Counted from the first letter of the stretch, positions 49,536 to 61,866 are shown. The stretch: DNA of 64,000 nucleotides from Metallyticus violacea (GCA_030762175.1 CM060831.1:31695001-31759000); one strand, 5' to 3'. Made by a program: numbers and translations. The notes: generated by a model not told the origin, from the sequence alone.

Positions 49536-50533
49536 GGGCACTATTCTATAAAAGTATGGTCTAATACATACAAGTGTATTCGTACAAGTCCTTGTAAATT
49601 GTGGTCTTGTAGCTTTCTGTTCCATGAAATAAGTGCAACACTTGTAAAGTATTAGTAAAAAGTTACAAGTGACGTCATTCACAGTAAGATGGAGGAACAG
49701 TTGTACGTTCCATGACCGCGTCGCCATTCCTTGAATTAAGTTATGTCCATTCCTTAGGCACTTTTAATATACAGAACGAATTATTGTCATTCCTGCTAAA
49801 TAGGGTAGTATTTTTTCTCAGATATGGCGATAATTTAAAAAAAAAGTATGCATTTATCTATATTTAAGATTAATAATTCACTTTGAAATGACGGTCCCTT
49901 AGAGCTAGCTACATTTAAGAGCATCAATTTCAGTCGTCGAGAAATAGCAGAGGAATAGCTTATTGCTTTCGGTCATTTATTTTATTAGTTCCATTTGATC
50001 ATTTATACTTTTGTTTATATTGCTCTACAATGACGTTCTCATTATAAGCAAAATAACGGGGAAAATTTGTCAAAAGAGATTATTTTAAAAGAAAATTAAG
50101 AATGAAAAGAAATTATTTTCGTGGTACGTAGCAAGAACCTTAAAAATGCATTAACTAAAATGCTGGTCTGAAATATTAATTTGAAACAGTAAACGTCAAT
50201 ATCAGTTATAAGTCGTACTTTAATTGCACTTAACATATACTGATCATTGTATGCAAATACTTATTCTTTCTTTATACATATTCCTATTCTTCATCATCAC
50301 TTTCGCTAATGCTTAGTACATTTAGGTCAACTGAGTTCCAAAATCATTAAAAAGATATTAACTGTTGTGCTAGTGTTTGTAGAGAAATTTATACAAATTA
50401 TCAGTTCCCTACTAATACTAATACTTCTGTGGAACAGAACAACGAAAAATCCTTGTACGTTTGTAAGCATGGAGTTGTAAAGTACAAGTTTAGTAGAAAC
50501 CTTTGTGGAACAGAACTGTACTAATAACTACAG
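49536..50533 (+). mobile_element. Inverted-repeat element T, copy 1 (right end lost)
   Basis: Starts GGGCACTATTCTATAAAAGT then ATGGTCTAATAC, matching the reverse complement of the right end of copy 2 (58354-59447). The match continues through a TTACAAGTGACGTCA segment, AGATGGAGGAACAGTTGT, a central AT-rich region and ACTAATACTTCTGTGGAAC. Near its right end, units containing TGTGGAAC occur at about 50426 and 50505, 77 bases apart. The final 45 bases and the right terminal repeat seen in copy 2 are missing. No coding frame is conserved between copies, so it is non-autonomous. Confidence 0.85.
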
Positions 50534-51029
50534 TTAAAGTCCTATCGAAATAGGACTAAGCACTATCGAAATAGAGTGAGAGAACCAGCTCTCATTTCGT
50601 AACAAGAAAAAAATTACAATCGCAGTATAAACATGGAAACGCTTTCGACATCACAATACGTGTAACGACGTCCTTGGCATGTACTATACCAGATAAGTGT
50701 CGGAGCATTTGGAGGTTTACCGCAAGCAAAACTTTCCACTACCATAAACGTCTCCCTGCCCTACACAGTTGCTTAATGTGTTAATTGTTTTATCTGGCGG
50801 ATTAAGCACTAAGAGTACCCAGTACACATTACGACGTGGGTTTACGTCTGCCAGAAGCGTAGGCGGACCCTTCAACGCCCCCGCATCATTTGGGGTGGAG
50901 TAGCATTCGGAGTTTTCGTGGGAGTATGACAGCTATTACATTAAATTATAAGGACAATAATATGGATCGTTTATCATCACCAGCATAACGGAGAATAACA
51001 GTGTTTGCATGCTCCCTTTTCCTTCCCTA
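50534..51029. other. Unassigned DNA, no gene seen
   Basis: Nothing recognised. Confidence 0.45.
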
Positions 51030-51790
51030 GTTGCTTAGTAGTTTATTGCGACATGTCCAGTACAATCGAAGTAACGAACGAATGATTCGTGAACAAACAA
51101 CTTTTGTGGGATTCGGTTCATCTTGAAACACCCAAACAGTGGAATGTTGCTAGTTTCCGGTTCGTACGAATATATCCAAGTTTCGTCATCTGTTAAGATG
51201 ATGTATACAGATTTTGCAGCTTTTCTGTGGAATTTTTTTGACCTTCTGTCAAATTATGCGGAATTCAAACGGGAACAGATCTTTCTCACAGCTAAATGTT
51301 CATGCAAAACCGAATGTACTGCAGTCTACGATATGCTTAAGGATCTCACTGTAAGTCACATGCCGATCTTCTTTAATCATATTGCGCACAGCATCGATGT
51401 TTTTTTTGAATGACGGACAATAGCTTTTGGTCCACCTTCACGAAATTCATCATTGACGGACACACGACACGACGAAATTCTGCAAACCAATTGTAAATAG
51501 TCTTTTCTGATGATGCTTCATTATCAAAAGTTGAACGAAGCGATTCTATGTATTGCTGTTCAGTTAGGCATTTATTAAACCGTAAAAATCATCCAGCGAA
51601 AACCTTTACGTGAAATTTCCATTTTTTCGCAAAATTGCTTTGATTAAACAAACTACTCGGTCACTTTCTAAGTTGCAACTGTTTTCTCAATAACAAATGT
51701 CAATTGTTGCAAAAATAGTAATGATTATATCTCAAAAGCGCCACCTAGCGGTCGTTTGTAACATCTTAAAAGGTAACGCCCGTATGTCCA
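51030..51790 (-). pseudogene. Mariner transposase relic
   Basis: On the minus strand, broken frames read MEISRKGFRWMIF-like at the start, then VNDEFREGGPKAIVRHSKKN (the DEFREGRP linker), IDAVRNMIKEDRHVTYSEI (second helix-turn-helix), WIPHNLTEGQK-like, TDDETWIYSYEPET (first catalytic aspartate in DDETW) and VWVFQDEPNPTKVV. The catalytic C-terminus is missing beyond 51030. The 5' flank at about 51765-51790 (TACGGGCGTTACCTTTTAAG) may be the terminal region. The 96-codon plus frame at 51123 is a shadow. Confidence 0.85.
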
Positions 51791-52955
51791 AGCATTCATA
51801 CATTAAGTACTAGATCTATTTATTAAAATGTTAGAAGATTACGATCTAATTAACAGTGGCAAGTGAAGTTGTACACCAATGGTTTATGTTGCCGATAGCC
51901 GCTGCTATTAATAAGCTACATCTTGCACACTTCCGGTATTCTCAAACTTAGACACCTACATCAAAAAAATTTTTTTTTCATGCTGCAACATGGCGAAATT
52001 CTACTTCCTGCCTTGAACTTTACTGGGTCAGAATGATGGAATTAGTTTTATAACAAAGAGGAAGAGTGTAGTTTTGCGAGAAATTATCATCTTTTTCAGT
52101 ATAATAAATAAGATAATGTAATTAATATAGTGTTTCGTTTCCATTGTTCAAAACATAAGTATACTCCAATGGGAGAGCTTTGTCATACAGAGAATGAGGT
52201 TCGTTGATATGAACAAGCGGTTTAAGGCCATTGAAAATCAAACTAATAACGGATGCATGCATTTATTTGTTTCTATGATTCCCATAACACAAATGCACAA
52301 CTTTTGAGCCGCCACTGCATTGTGCTCCATATCAATTTGTAGCCAATCCTCCCCTCGCCCCCTTGCGCGTCCAATGGACCTGGTGCTGGAGTGGATGGAC
52401 ATGAAAACTAATCCGTGCCAGGCAAACATCTCATCCCCTGACATTGTATCAAGTAGGCCAACAGACCGGCTGACACGGAGTACTGCTCCTGGAAAATCAA
52501 TACCAGCCCTTGCTACCGTCTGACGTGACTCTAACCTACTGGACAGAAAGCATTTGATCCTGCAGAACTTCTTTGTGCAAAGTGCAAGTATCACGATGTC
52601 GCAGGTTTGTTGAAATGATGGAGAGGTGCCTCTTCATCGATAAATCTGCCAGTAACTATCGATGTTTCATTTAACAGCTTCAATTATCGATATATTGAAA
52701 CCATTCGATGAGGTTCATGTATCGATTATTTAAGGATACATTAGCCTCAACTAAGATGTGCTCAAAATTTTCAAGTCTAGAAAAACAAACGAAGAAGATG
52801 AAGTTTGAATCCTCAATAAACCAATCAAGACCGGCCACAACAGCCTTTCGGGTGTCACAATTTAAAATTAGCCCTTTATTTTGCTTTCTTCTTAAAACGT
52901 ATATTTTAAAGAATTTATAACGAAACCACTAGATATTAACCCACTAAGATATTAA
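51791..52955. other. Unassigned DNA with a GC-richer patch at 52320-52520
   Basis: A 118-codon minus frame (52238-52594) crosses the GC-rich patch and has ordinary composition, but no motif I recognise. ATCGAT words recur at 52637-52730. No gene is called. Confidence 0.35.
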
Positions 52956-53313
52956 TACTGGGTGATCAAATTTACCGCGAGTCAGTTTGAGTGGAAAAAG
53001 TAACTGCTAATAAGAGCGCCTTGAAGGTTATCGAATTTGAGAGTACGATGCTGTGCAACCTGCGAGTAGTTAAAGAATTAAGTGACAGCATTTTGTAAAC
53101 AAACGTACTTAGAACTATGACATGGCAATATTCTCTAAGCCTCGGCAATATTCTCTAAGCCTCTCTTTCCTTCTACGAGATGCACTCACGCCCTCAGCGA
53201 CAAATTCTCAGAACTAAATCAACTGATTATACCGATAGAGATTTGCTCCACAATAGAGGTCATTCATTTCAAACAACTCGCGGTTAAGTTAGAATAAATT
53301 TGATCACCTAGTA
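52956..53313. mobile_element. MITE, 358 bp, TA-flanked inverted repeats
   Basis: Left end TACTGGGTGATCAAATTTA (52956-52974) and the reverse complement of the right end, TACTAGGTGATCAAATTTA (53295-53313), match at 18 of 19 bases. CCGCGAGT follows both, offset by an 11-base insertion on the right. TA at each end fits a Tc1/mariner-type target. The interior has no coding frame and carries a 20-bp tandem duplication at 53124-53163. Confidence 0.85.
53124..53163. repeat. 20-bp perfect tandem duplication
   Basis: GGCAATATTCTCTAAGCCTC is repeated exactly, back to back, inside the MITE. It looks recent because the two units are identical. Confidence 0.9.
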
Positions 53314-53444
53314 TAGTTTATGTATAAATGTCTTGACCAATATGTAGCGAGATATCAGTACAACTCTGGACATAAGTCATTCGTACTGTTCCTCTGTCGT
53401 TCTAATGAATACTATTATTGACATGAAATAAGAATTAACATTAA

Positions 53445-53752
53445 CAGCTCTTTATTTATGAAGACACAGAAACTTTAAATCCACCCGCCTCTTCCACTTC
53501 TATGGCGCAACATCCCAATGCGACCGCTGCGTCCTCTACACCTCACTTGCAACATCATTGATAAAGAGCAATGTTTCAGGGGGGCATGTGATCAGCATGC
53601 CAACACCTCGCCGGTAGCTGTTCCCCAAATGCCCTCACGATGCTGGGAGTACCCCGTACCAGACCTCCTTAACTTAGAAAACTAAGCAGGTGCCGGGAAT
53701 GGAACCCGAGACATCACGGCCAGCAGTCAGCAACGTTAACCATTAGAGCAAT
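53445..53752 (-). mobile_element. SINE family 4, tRNA-headed
   Basis: On the minus strand the head reads GCTCTAATGGTTAACG (box A region) and CGGGTTCCATTCCCGGC (box B). A body of about 230 bases follows, with GGTCTGGTACGGGGTACTCC and GGGGAACAGCTACCGG, and then an A/T-rich end. Body unrelated to families 1-3. No target duplication confirmed. Confidence 0.75.
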
Positions 53753-53789
53753 TAAGTATAGTCTAGAATTGTAATCAAGCGCCGTCAAT

Positions 53790-54230
53790 GCTATACAGAG
53801 TGATTCATAGTGTCATAGTGAAGGAAAGAGGAGCAAATTGTTGAAATGCAAACTTTTAAATCAGATGTCTTAACCGTATTCGCATGTACCGTCAAGACGA
53901 TGACAACCAATTTAAACGCTTCCTCCGTTAGTGTGCCGGACATGGCAGTTCAAGTGATTAAATGTTAGTTTGCCATTTGCCACTGTCTGAGTGTCAAGTT
54001 TATTTTAAAGTTATTTGTGTTTTCAAGCAAACTATTAATGATATCCTTTAATGGTATTTTCATTTTTCGATAATTGCTATAATAGCCAAAATGGTGCATT
54101 TTACGTTGCAGCATTAAAAAATATGATTTAAAACTGCATATTTCCAACAAGTTTCCCCTATTTCCTTTTTTGGTACTTACACTAATAACGTAGTTTTAAG
54201 ATGCGCACTTTTGAATCAACCTATATGCAA
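53790..54230. repeat. Possible small DNA element
   Basis: The left side has TACAGAGTGATTCATAG, and the right side has CTTTTGAATCAACCTATAT, whose reverse complement also contains GATTCA. The similarity is short and no target duplication is clear. Confidence 0.25.
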
Positions 54231-54670
54231 ACTAGTTAGGTTGTAAGAGAGTTACATAAAATTATCACCGAAACTGTACAAATGAGATTTAAATCGAATA
54301 CTTGCAGGATTAAAGGGGAAGCATAAAGAGAAAGTCTGTAGACTAAAACTAAATGTAGAAGATTTAGATGAAAAAAAAAAACTTTCAGGTTTGACTGGGA
54401 AGAACACTTTAAATTTTTCTTCTGAAAATTGTCGAACTTCGGATTGGTGAAACGTAAAAGTAAACTATTTACATAGGAATCATAGTAAAAATACTGTATA
54501 CATTAGGATGCGGGAAAAGAAGGTTATGATAAAATATTCTACGCGTTACGCCTAAGGAACTATACAATTCGTTACTCTTAATATTAATTCAAAATAAACA
54601 CTTAGTGGAGTGTCAGTTGTCTAACCATTTTGCTTCTGCAAGAGAGGGAATCAGAAAGTAATGCTTTCTT

Positions 54671-54957
54671 GTTGATTTATTTTATTTACGGATGCTCTTT
54701 AACATATCGGGTCATCAGCATCCCATTAAAACCAGAGCGTGAAACGGCCGACAAATTTTGCTCAGAGGCCTCTTTTTATAGGCTTGAGGTTTTTTTTTTC
54801 CTTGCCGTAAATGAACGACACGGGACCCATGTCTTTACTTCCTTTCCGAAGAAAGCCATACTTAGGATTTTTACGCCCGAAATCCCCGGCCAGGATTGAA
54901 CCCGCAATCTTAGGTCTACGAGGCAAGTATGGTTACCACTACACCACCAGGACCGAC
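54671..54957 (-). mobile_element. SINE family 1, minus strand, full length
   Basis: Tail TTGATTTATTTTATTTACGG at the low end; head with GGTTACCACTACACCACC and a box B region TTGAACCCGC at the high end. Body segments are in order. A T-run near 54791-54799 replaces part of the AAAAAGAAC-type segment. Confidence 0.9.
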
Positions 54958-56879
54958 TGAGTAATACCTCCCAAGTGTTGTATCTTTAAATTGCTTAGCA
55001 ATATGAGAAACTACATTTTGGCGCGATACCTCAACCCTTCTCTTACATTCCTTGGTTTGTCTACTCAACATGAATATTTTAAAAAATAAATCAGTTTGAC
55101 ATAAGGTTCGTATAATTCCTCAACGTAAATTCGAATTCGTGAACGATTGAAGAATATTTCAAGAGGATGCAACAGTTGACGTCAACTCTGCTAGTCGTTG
55201 GGATGGGCGTTGTTAACAAAGATAAAGGAACATTTCCATTGGTCGATGAAACATCCTTGCTTTGCAATGATTCCACGTATTTAAAAATCTGCTGTTTTTC
55301 ATTGGAAAAGGGACTGCGGTTGCTATTTTTGAAAAGCTGGGCTATTCAAAAACTCAGTGCGCCTGTGACTGACAAAAGGACAGTGAATACATTCCGTTGT
55401 TGAAAGGTAGACAAAAAGCACTAAAAAGGATGGCGATTATATTGAGATGCGAGTAATTAATAGAGTTGTCACTACATGCTGTGTAAATGTTGCTTGTTTT
55501 TCTTGTAAAATAATAAAGGAGAAAGCAGAAACACCGCTTTCTGACTCAAATTCTTAGGTTCACTAAATGCTACACAGCTTGTGACTAATTTGTCAGAGTT
55601 TCGTATTTTTTCTTCTGTTTCTTCGATCCATGTCATTGACATTCATTTCGTGTTAATTGTAGCTTAATACCCAAAAGAAAAAGAAAATAATTTTTTCATA
55701 AAGACCGTTAAAAGCAACTTCAGAAGAACCGATGGCCATGAATTATACTTTTATTTTAAGATACATGCAATTTATCACTGAAAACTGTACACTTCCCATG
55801 TGCTAGCAAAGGAGCGCTTCGCGCTTGAGCTATCTCTTCAGCTCTAGAGACAGATCTCTGCTGCTAAGCGTCACGGAGTACCATATACATCATATGCTGT
55901 ACAGAGTAGTAACTGTAATACTGGTGGCATTGCAAGGTTATCGCAGTCCTAGGTTAGATCCAAATGTGGCTTTGTATGTCCTAGTTTATTCCCCCCCCTC
56001 TCTCTCTCTTTATTAATTCTTCGATGGAATTTCCTGCGGTACAAGTCAACCATCTCATTCCTTCATGGAATTGCAGAATCTGGTCGAGGTCTACATCCGC
56101 TGTGTCAATGGCAAGCATCTGCTGCAAGCTAATCGTTCGTAATGGGTAAGCTAAAAAAGAAGAACAAGGCTTGAAAAGTGAAAGCGCTTGCCTCATCTTT
56201 GCCATAGAAACATCCATTCACGGTAGAGTGCTAATATCCCTACAAGTTATTTTTAGAGCGACCACAGAAAGCAATACACTATCATTGCTGACCTGTGCAG
56301 GCAGGTCCCAAAGCAAAGTACACCAGGCTGAGTTCGATCTTCCTTCTTAAAGTTAGGAATTTTTTCTATTGATTCTCTCGATCTTTGAGGTTAGAGATAC
56401 ATTCGATATTAAAGAAGTGATTGTTCTTTAGAATTCGCTTTTATTTATAAATACTTCTTTCCGGATAAATACACTTCAGATCAGTAAATTCATTTTTAGA
56501 AAATGACAGCATGAGAATTGGTATACCTAGAGACTTCATGGATTAAGTTTAGACTGTTATTTTATTTCAAAATGGGGTTTCTTAACGCGAAATGACTGAC
56601 TACATTTGAAATATGCAAATATAAACTGTACAATTGTTTCTCTGAGTTTTATAGGTTCAGGAAAAACATTTTTAAACGTATAAGTTCGCACAAACTCTGC
56701 ACAATCTAAAACTGTCCGAAAAGTAGGAATTATTGTAGCATATGTAACGTTATTCGGAAAAGTATCAACTGGAACAGAAAAGTTTGGGTGTGTGTGTTTG
56801 TAATTTATTGAAACTAATTTGAATAAAATGATATGAATCTCAATTTCCTGCATTATTTCCTAATTAATAAATAAAATTT
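54958..56879. other. Unassigned DNA; CT-rich tract near 55991-56010
   Basis: A C run followed by CTCTCTCT at about 55991-56010. Open frames of 60-98 codons are unassigned. Confidence 0.45.
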
Positions 56880-57300
56880 CCCCAGCGGATAAGCCTCTTA
56901 ATTTCATTATAGAAGAAAGTGTAGGGTTGGATTTCACGCATGCTTTCCCGTTTTCATTACCGTCGAATCGCCGACTTCCCGATACTGATTTTAACGATCT
57001 AAACATCTGGTAATTGCAAGGCGAGTGTGGACTTGGGAGAGTGTTCGAATACTATCCTTTGGACTTTCTCCAGTCTCTCCCTTGACAAAGCAGCTGTATG
57101 CGGACGGGCGTTGTCTTGAAGGAGAACTTATCGAACAGGTAGTTGGATTTTTTTTTTGCCAAAAAGCACGTTTTGTCTTTATCAGAAGCTGACAAAAATA
57201 AGTTGCATCGATTGTTCGACGTTCAAGCAGAAAAAAGATGAACAAATTGCCTTGGGAGTCCCAGAAAAGTGTACCTTCTCAGCTGACATGCATGTTTTGC
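56880..57300 (-). pseudogene. Mariner transposase relic, C-terminal half
   Basis: On the minus strand: GTLFWDSQGNLFIFFLLERR and TIDATYFCQLL (the TVFWDSQGI..IDFLE...INAEYY region), then after a frame shift VLLQDNARPHTAALSRERLE with the second catalytic aspartate in QDNA, FEHSPKSTLALQLPDV (a decayed SPDLAP.D region), and GSRRFDGNENGKACVKSNPT (the usual C-terminal GGRRF segment). The N-terminal half could not be recognised upstream. A different lineage from the 15.8 kb mariner. Confidence 0.8.
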
Positions 57301-58353
57301 TTTAATTTGAGTGTGCCTAACTTGATTTTAAGTGCTTAAGAATTCCAATTTCTAGTCCAAATCAAAAACTGTAGTAGCTTAGTGAAATTCCTATCCGTTT
57401 GGACAGTCACTTTGTGACACAATATCTTGCATTATGTAAAGCGATACACTTGGAACGTTTCGCGCTATTATGTTTCCATATTTTAATACACCTCACCTCG
57501 GAATAACCAATTTCTTTAAAAATTTCACATGTGTCGCAACGTTTCAAGTTTCAGTCTAATGCAGCCCGGTATTCGATAGGTATGATAACGCCGAAGAAAT
57601 GGGAAACCAATCTTAAAGCAGTTTAAAACAACAAAGTGTGACCAGGTCACCTTAAAAATTACAGAGATTGTTTACACTAGAGAGGATATCAAGTTATAAT
57701 AGATACCCACCCAAGGAAGTGCTATCGAATTTATGTCCCTATTTTATGAAAGAAAATGCGTAGAAAATACAAGTATACAGACCTGTCGATCTACTGTGTA
57801 CGAGCAGAAAAGTGAAGTACAAATGTAATAAAACAACCTAATTGATGAGCTATCTGATAAAGGAAGAGGAAAAATTTAAAATCCAATTCTGAAAACGGAT
57901 AAAGTTGGGGAGTTCAAATCGATTCTAATTGTAAACTTACGACTAGGACAAAAAGGTGATGGCAGAAAGCGAGAATTTATTTGGGGCAAAAATTAACGAT
58001 TCAAAAAGACATAAACATAAATTTCATATGTAAAAACAGAAATAGAATTGTATTAAGATATGCTATGAAGATATAATGATTGAAATCCATGTGGAAAAAA
58101 CAAACTTTTCATGAGAGAAGAGTGGATTTAGTTAGATATCTAACATAAATGAAGTTAGGAAGATGTGTCAAGAAATAATTAAAACAAATAAAAATTAAAA
58201 ATAAGACATAAATGACCAAAATTAAGCGATAAGAGGATATTTATTAGGCTGGTAAATCAAAACACATTTTAGGAGAGAAAAGATAATCAGATTTCCTAAA
58301 TTTTTCTTTGTTTTATTTTTTGTTTTTTCTTTCTTGAAGTTATTTCCCCAGCA
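57301..58353. other. AT-rich DNA, no gene seen
   Basis: The first 250 bases may be the decayed N-terminal half of the adjoining mariner. Otherwise nothing recognised. Confidence 0.4.
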
Positions 58354-59447
58354 GGGCCCCGTTCCACAAAGTATGGTCTGATACTTTATAAGTGTATGCA
58401 CTTATACCTTGCAGTTATCAGTAAAATTCTATCCCACAAAGGTTTCTGCTACGCTTGTACTTTACAACTTCGTACTTATAAGTGTACAAGTGATTTTTCG
58501 TTATTCTGTTCCACAGAAGTATTAGTATTAGTAGGGACACTGGTAATTTGTATAAATTTCTTTAAAAGTGTAGCAATATTGTTATATTCAAACACTAGCA
58601 CAAAAATTATTATCTTTTTCATGATTTTCGGAGCCAGTTGACCCAAATGTGCTACTCATAAATATTAACCAGAGTGGTGATAATGATGAGTAGGAATATA
58701 TACGAGTATAAAGAAAGGATAAATGAGTATTTTGTGTACAGTGACAAAGTTAGGCTAAGTGCAATTAACGTGCGCTTATCACTGATATTGGCGTTTCCAG
58801 TTTCAAATTAACCTTTCATGAAGCATCTTAGTTAATGTATTTTCAAAGTGCTTATTATATGCCACGAAAATAATTTATTTTCATTCTCTTTTAAAATAAA
58901 CTCTTTTGACATAACATTTCTAGTTTATTGCTTATAATGAGAACGTGATTGTCAAGCAGTATAAACGAATAAATAAATATAAATGATCAAATGTACTAAT
59001 AAACAAAATGACCGAGAGCAATCGGAAAGGTCGATTCTTCTGGCATCTCTCGACGAATGAAATGATGCTTCTAAATGTAGCCGCATGGGACCGTCATCTC
59101 AAAGTGCATTATTGCGCTTGAATATTGATAAATACATAATAAAGTATTTAAATTATCATTATATCTGAGAGGAAAACATAAATCACGTTTAGCAGAAATG
59201 ACACTAATCTGTTCTGTACATTAAAATTCCCTATGGAGTGTACATAGCCTAATTCAAGGTATGACGAAGTATGGCAAACAACTGTTCCTCCATCTTGCTC
59301 TTATATGACGTCACTTGTAACTATTTACAAATACTTTACAAGTGTTTCAACTCTTGTTCACGGAACAGAAAGTTACAAAATCTACTTTACAAGAACTTGT
59401 ACTGATACACTTGTACGTATTAGACCATACTTTTGTGGAATGGGACC
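58354..59447 (-). mobile_element. Inverted-repeat element T, copy 2 (both ends present)
   Basis: Left end GGGCCCCGTTCCACAAAGT then ATGGTCTGATAC; right end, reverse complemented, GGTCCCATTCCACAAAAGT then ATGGTCTAATAC. TIRs are about 30 bp and imperfect. The left side carries three TTCCACAAA-like units at 58361, 58431 and 58508, spaced 70 and 77 bases, each followed by ACTTRTAA-type words. The right side has a similar unit around GTTCACGGAACAGAAAG. The central part matches copy 1 (49536-50533). The GGGCC(C/-)RTTCCACAAA start resembles PIF/Harbinger-type ends, but no clear 3-bp duplication or transposase supports that. Confidence 0.85.
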
Positions 59448-59477
59448 GTGAAGACATCGTTTTGATTTAAAACACAG

Positions 59478-59740
59478 GATCGGTCTTGGTGATCCAGTGC
59501 TAACCATACATCATGCCTCATAAACCCAAAATCGCGGGTTGAATCCTGGCCAGGCGTGAAAATCGTAAGTATGGCTTCTTTCAGAATGGAAGTGAAGCCT
59601 TGTCGTAGAATTATGGCACGAAAAAGAACCCTGAAAGAAGAGGCCTCTGAGCAAAATTTGTCGACAGTTTCACGCCCGGAATTGAATGGCGCTGATAACC
59701 TGATATGTTAAAGAGCGTCTGTAAATAAAACAAATCAATT
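59478..59740 (+). mobile_element. SINE family 1, plus strand
   Basis: Head TCTTGGTGATCCAGTGCTAA, with box A degraded, and CGCGGGTTGAATCCTGGCC (box B). The segment between box B and GTAAGTATGGCTTC is shortened. The body AAATTTGTCGACAGTTTCACG and the tail AATAAAACAAATCAA are present. A possible imperfect duplication (AAAACACA before, AGAACACA after) flanks it. It starts about 30 bases after element T copy 2. Confidence 0.88.
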
Positions 59741-60052
59741 AGAACACAAGACTCGATCTACTTGCAGAAATCTATGACCAGGCCTATTGCAGTAATGTGC
59801 AGAAACGTAATGTGTCCACCTATAAGGAGGAGATCATTTTCCGAGTGTGATGTACTTTGAGCAATTCTTCAAAAGAGATACTTAACATTTACATAGTTGT
59901 TGCATGTTCATCAAACAGAAATGTGACCAACTTCAAAGTCACCCGTTTCATGTGAATCACTCTCTATATATGGGAGAAAAACTAAAATTATATTTTTGTC
60001 CAGATAGAGAAAAATATTGCTCCTTTAAACATTCAACGAAATATAACCAGAA

Positions 60053-60262
60053 TGCTTCCGTGATGCAGTGATAGCATTTGCGACTACTAATCCAGAGGTT
60101 CTGGGTTCGAGTCTCGGCCGGGTCAAGCTGTCTGGGTAAGTTTTTTTTATTTGTTATTTTTTTTGAGTATTGTCTTGCTCTGATAAGGTGAATATTAGAT
60201 AGCTTAAGGCCCCAAGGACTCCATGCTCATTTTCGCCATCATTAATTCATTCCATTCATAAC
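60053..60262 (+). mobile_element. SINE family 5, tRNA-headed
   Basis: Head GCTTCCGTGATGCAGTGATA (box A region) and GGTTCTGGGTTCGAGTCTCG (box B) with tRNA-like spacing. A short T-rich body follows, ending with CATTAATTCATTCCATTCAT, a tail of ATTC-type repeats. No target duplication confirmed. Confidence 0.7.
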
Positions 60263-61680
60263 TACAGACTTACACCTACAGTATTCATGTCCAATCTACA
60301 GACGTCGCGAGGCCATGCAGTCAAAACGACAATAAATAACACGGTAAAAGAAAGAAAGATAACCGCAATACTTAGTTCTAACAACTAAAAAAGTTGCGGT
60401 AGCGCATTAAGTCTCGCGGTTAGTTTTCAAGTCACCTTATCCAACTATTAACTATTCCCGATTAGTGTAACTTATGAGCAAATTACGATGCTTCAATGCT
60501 TTATTTTTGTTTTCTAGCACTCTAATTGGCTAATTCCTTTCTCCTTAGTTGACGGCCAAAATATTGACTCTGTCAACTGTGTCTTCTGCCATTATTGATA
60601 AGCGCACCGAGGGTCTCGCCGATCTAGCGCATGATACGCAACGCATCTATCTTTTAGGACACACACTATAAGATATGGCAGCGTGAAGGCTGATTTCTGT
60701 TGCTTTGACACTTGTCACTGAAATTTTGCATTGCCTTTACCGATTGTCGTTCAGCTACACGCATGCGATGAAAGTGCTAATGCTGCGGATAATTTAATAC
60801 GCGTACTTATGTCATCTGCAGTGGACTGAGTTACGGGACCCTGCATGATGTTCAGAGCAGCACTGGCTATTGCACACTGTGATAACTAGCGTTATTCACA
60901 ACTAGTAATGAAGCTGGTTGAAAATCAGAGAGGATTTCAGCAATCTCTTGAGCAACATTTCAATCATTTGAATTCTAATTTTCTCATTTGAATTCTGAGA
61001 TATTCTCTTTCAAGTTCATTGTTTCAGCTTGCTAATGGTAGTTACGGTAATCCTAACATTAAAGAATTAATGAATTAAACATAATGTTTAACCCTCTATA
61101 AGTTTATCCACCTCCTAAATTTCTTTCTTCTGCTTGATTTTCCCTCAGGTGTAGAAAAATCTAAACATCCTTTAGTTTTGACTGAATCCCTACTTAATTT
61201 TATATCCAACATTTTTGATACATCAGTAATCAAATTTGCTCTGTTTGTAATAACATTAGGAATAGCTTGGAGGCAAAGCCAATCGATCTATATCTATATG
61301 TATAAATTGACGTATCTATAAATGTTCTTTGTTTGCATGTCAAACGTGAGTGAGCGAAATTGTGCATGAACGGTTGACTCAAATTGATAAATTGGTATTT
61401 AACTTTAAGAGAGTGCTAGTGAAATCAACTACAAGGTGTTGAGCATCAAAACTTGTACTTGCACGTATTTATGACTGGGATCATGGTGATAATATAAAAT
61501 AGCCATCGATACTTCTGGGGCAAGTGCTGCGTCCATTGTTATATCTCGCAAGTTCATCGTTTCTAAGCAATCCTGACTTGGAGGGAAATCTGGCATATTA
61601 AGAGCAGTTTTTCAAATTTGAAAACAGGATAACATACCTGAAAGAACGTAATAAGAACGTTTACTTTGCTGCTACTTATT
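60263..61680. other. Unassigned DNA, no gene seen
   Basis: Nothing recognised. (ATCTAT)-like words occur near 61285-61315. Confidence 0.45.
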
Positions 61681-61866
61681 TTGGTTTATTTAGAGATTAT
61701 ATCACACCTCAGCTCATCAGCGTCCAATTCAATTCACGCTTTACTTCCCCTCCAAAGGAAGCCATACTTAGGATTTTATGCACTAAATTTCCATGGACTC
61801 TGACCGGGATTAACCCACGATCTTGGGTGCACGAGTCAAGCATGCTTACTACTAGACCACCAGGAG
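61681..61866 (-). mobile_element. SINE family 1, minus strand, internal deletion
   Basis: The tail side (CTCAGCTCATCAGCGTC) joins directly to CGCTTTACTTCCCCTCCAAAGG, so about 100 bases of the body between them are missing. The tRNA-like head (ACTACTAGACCACCAGG) is complete but degraded in box B (GGGATTAACCC). Confidence 0.87.
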
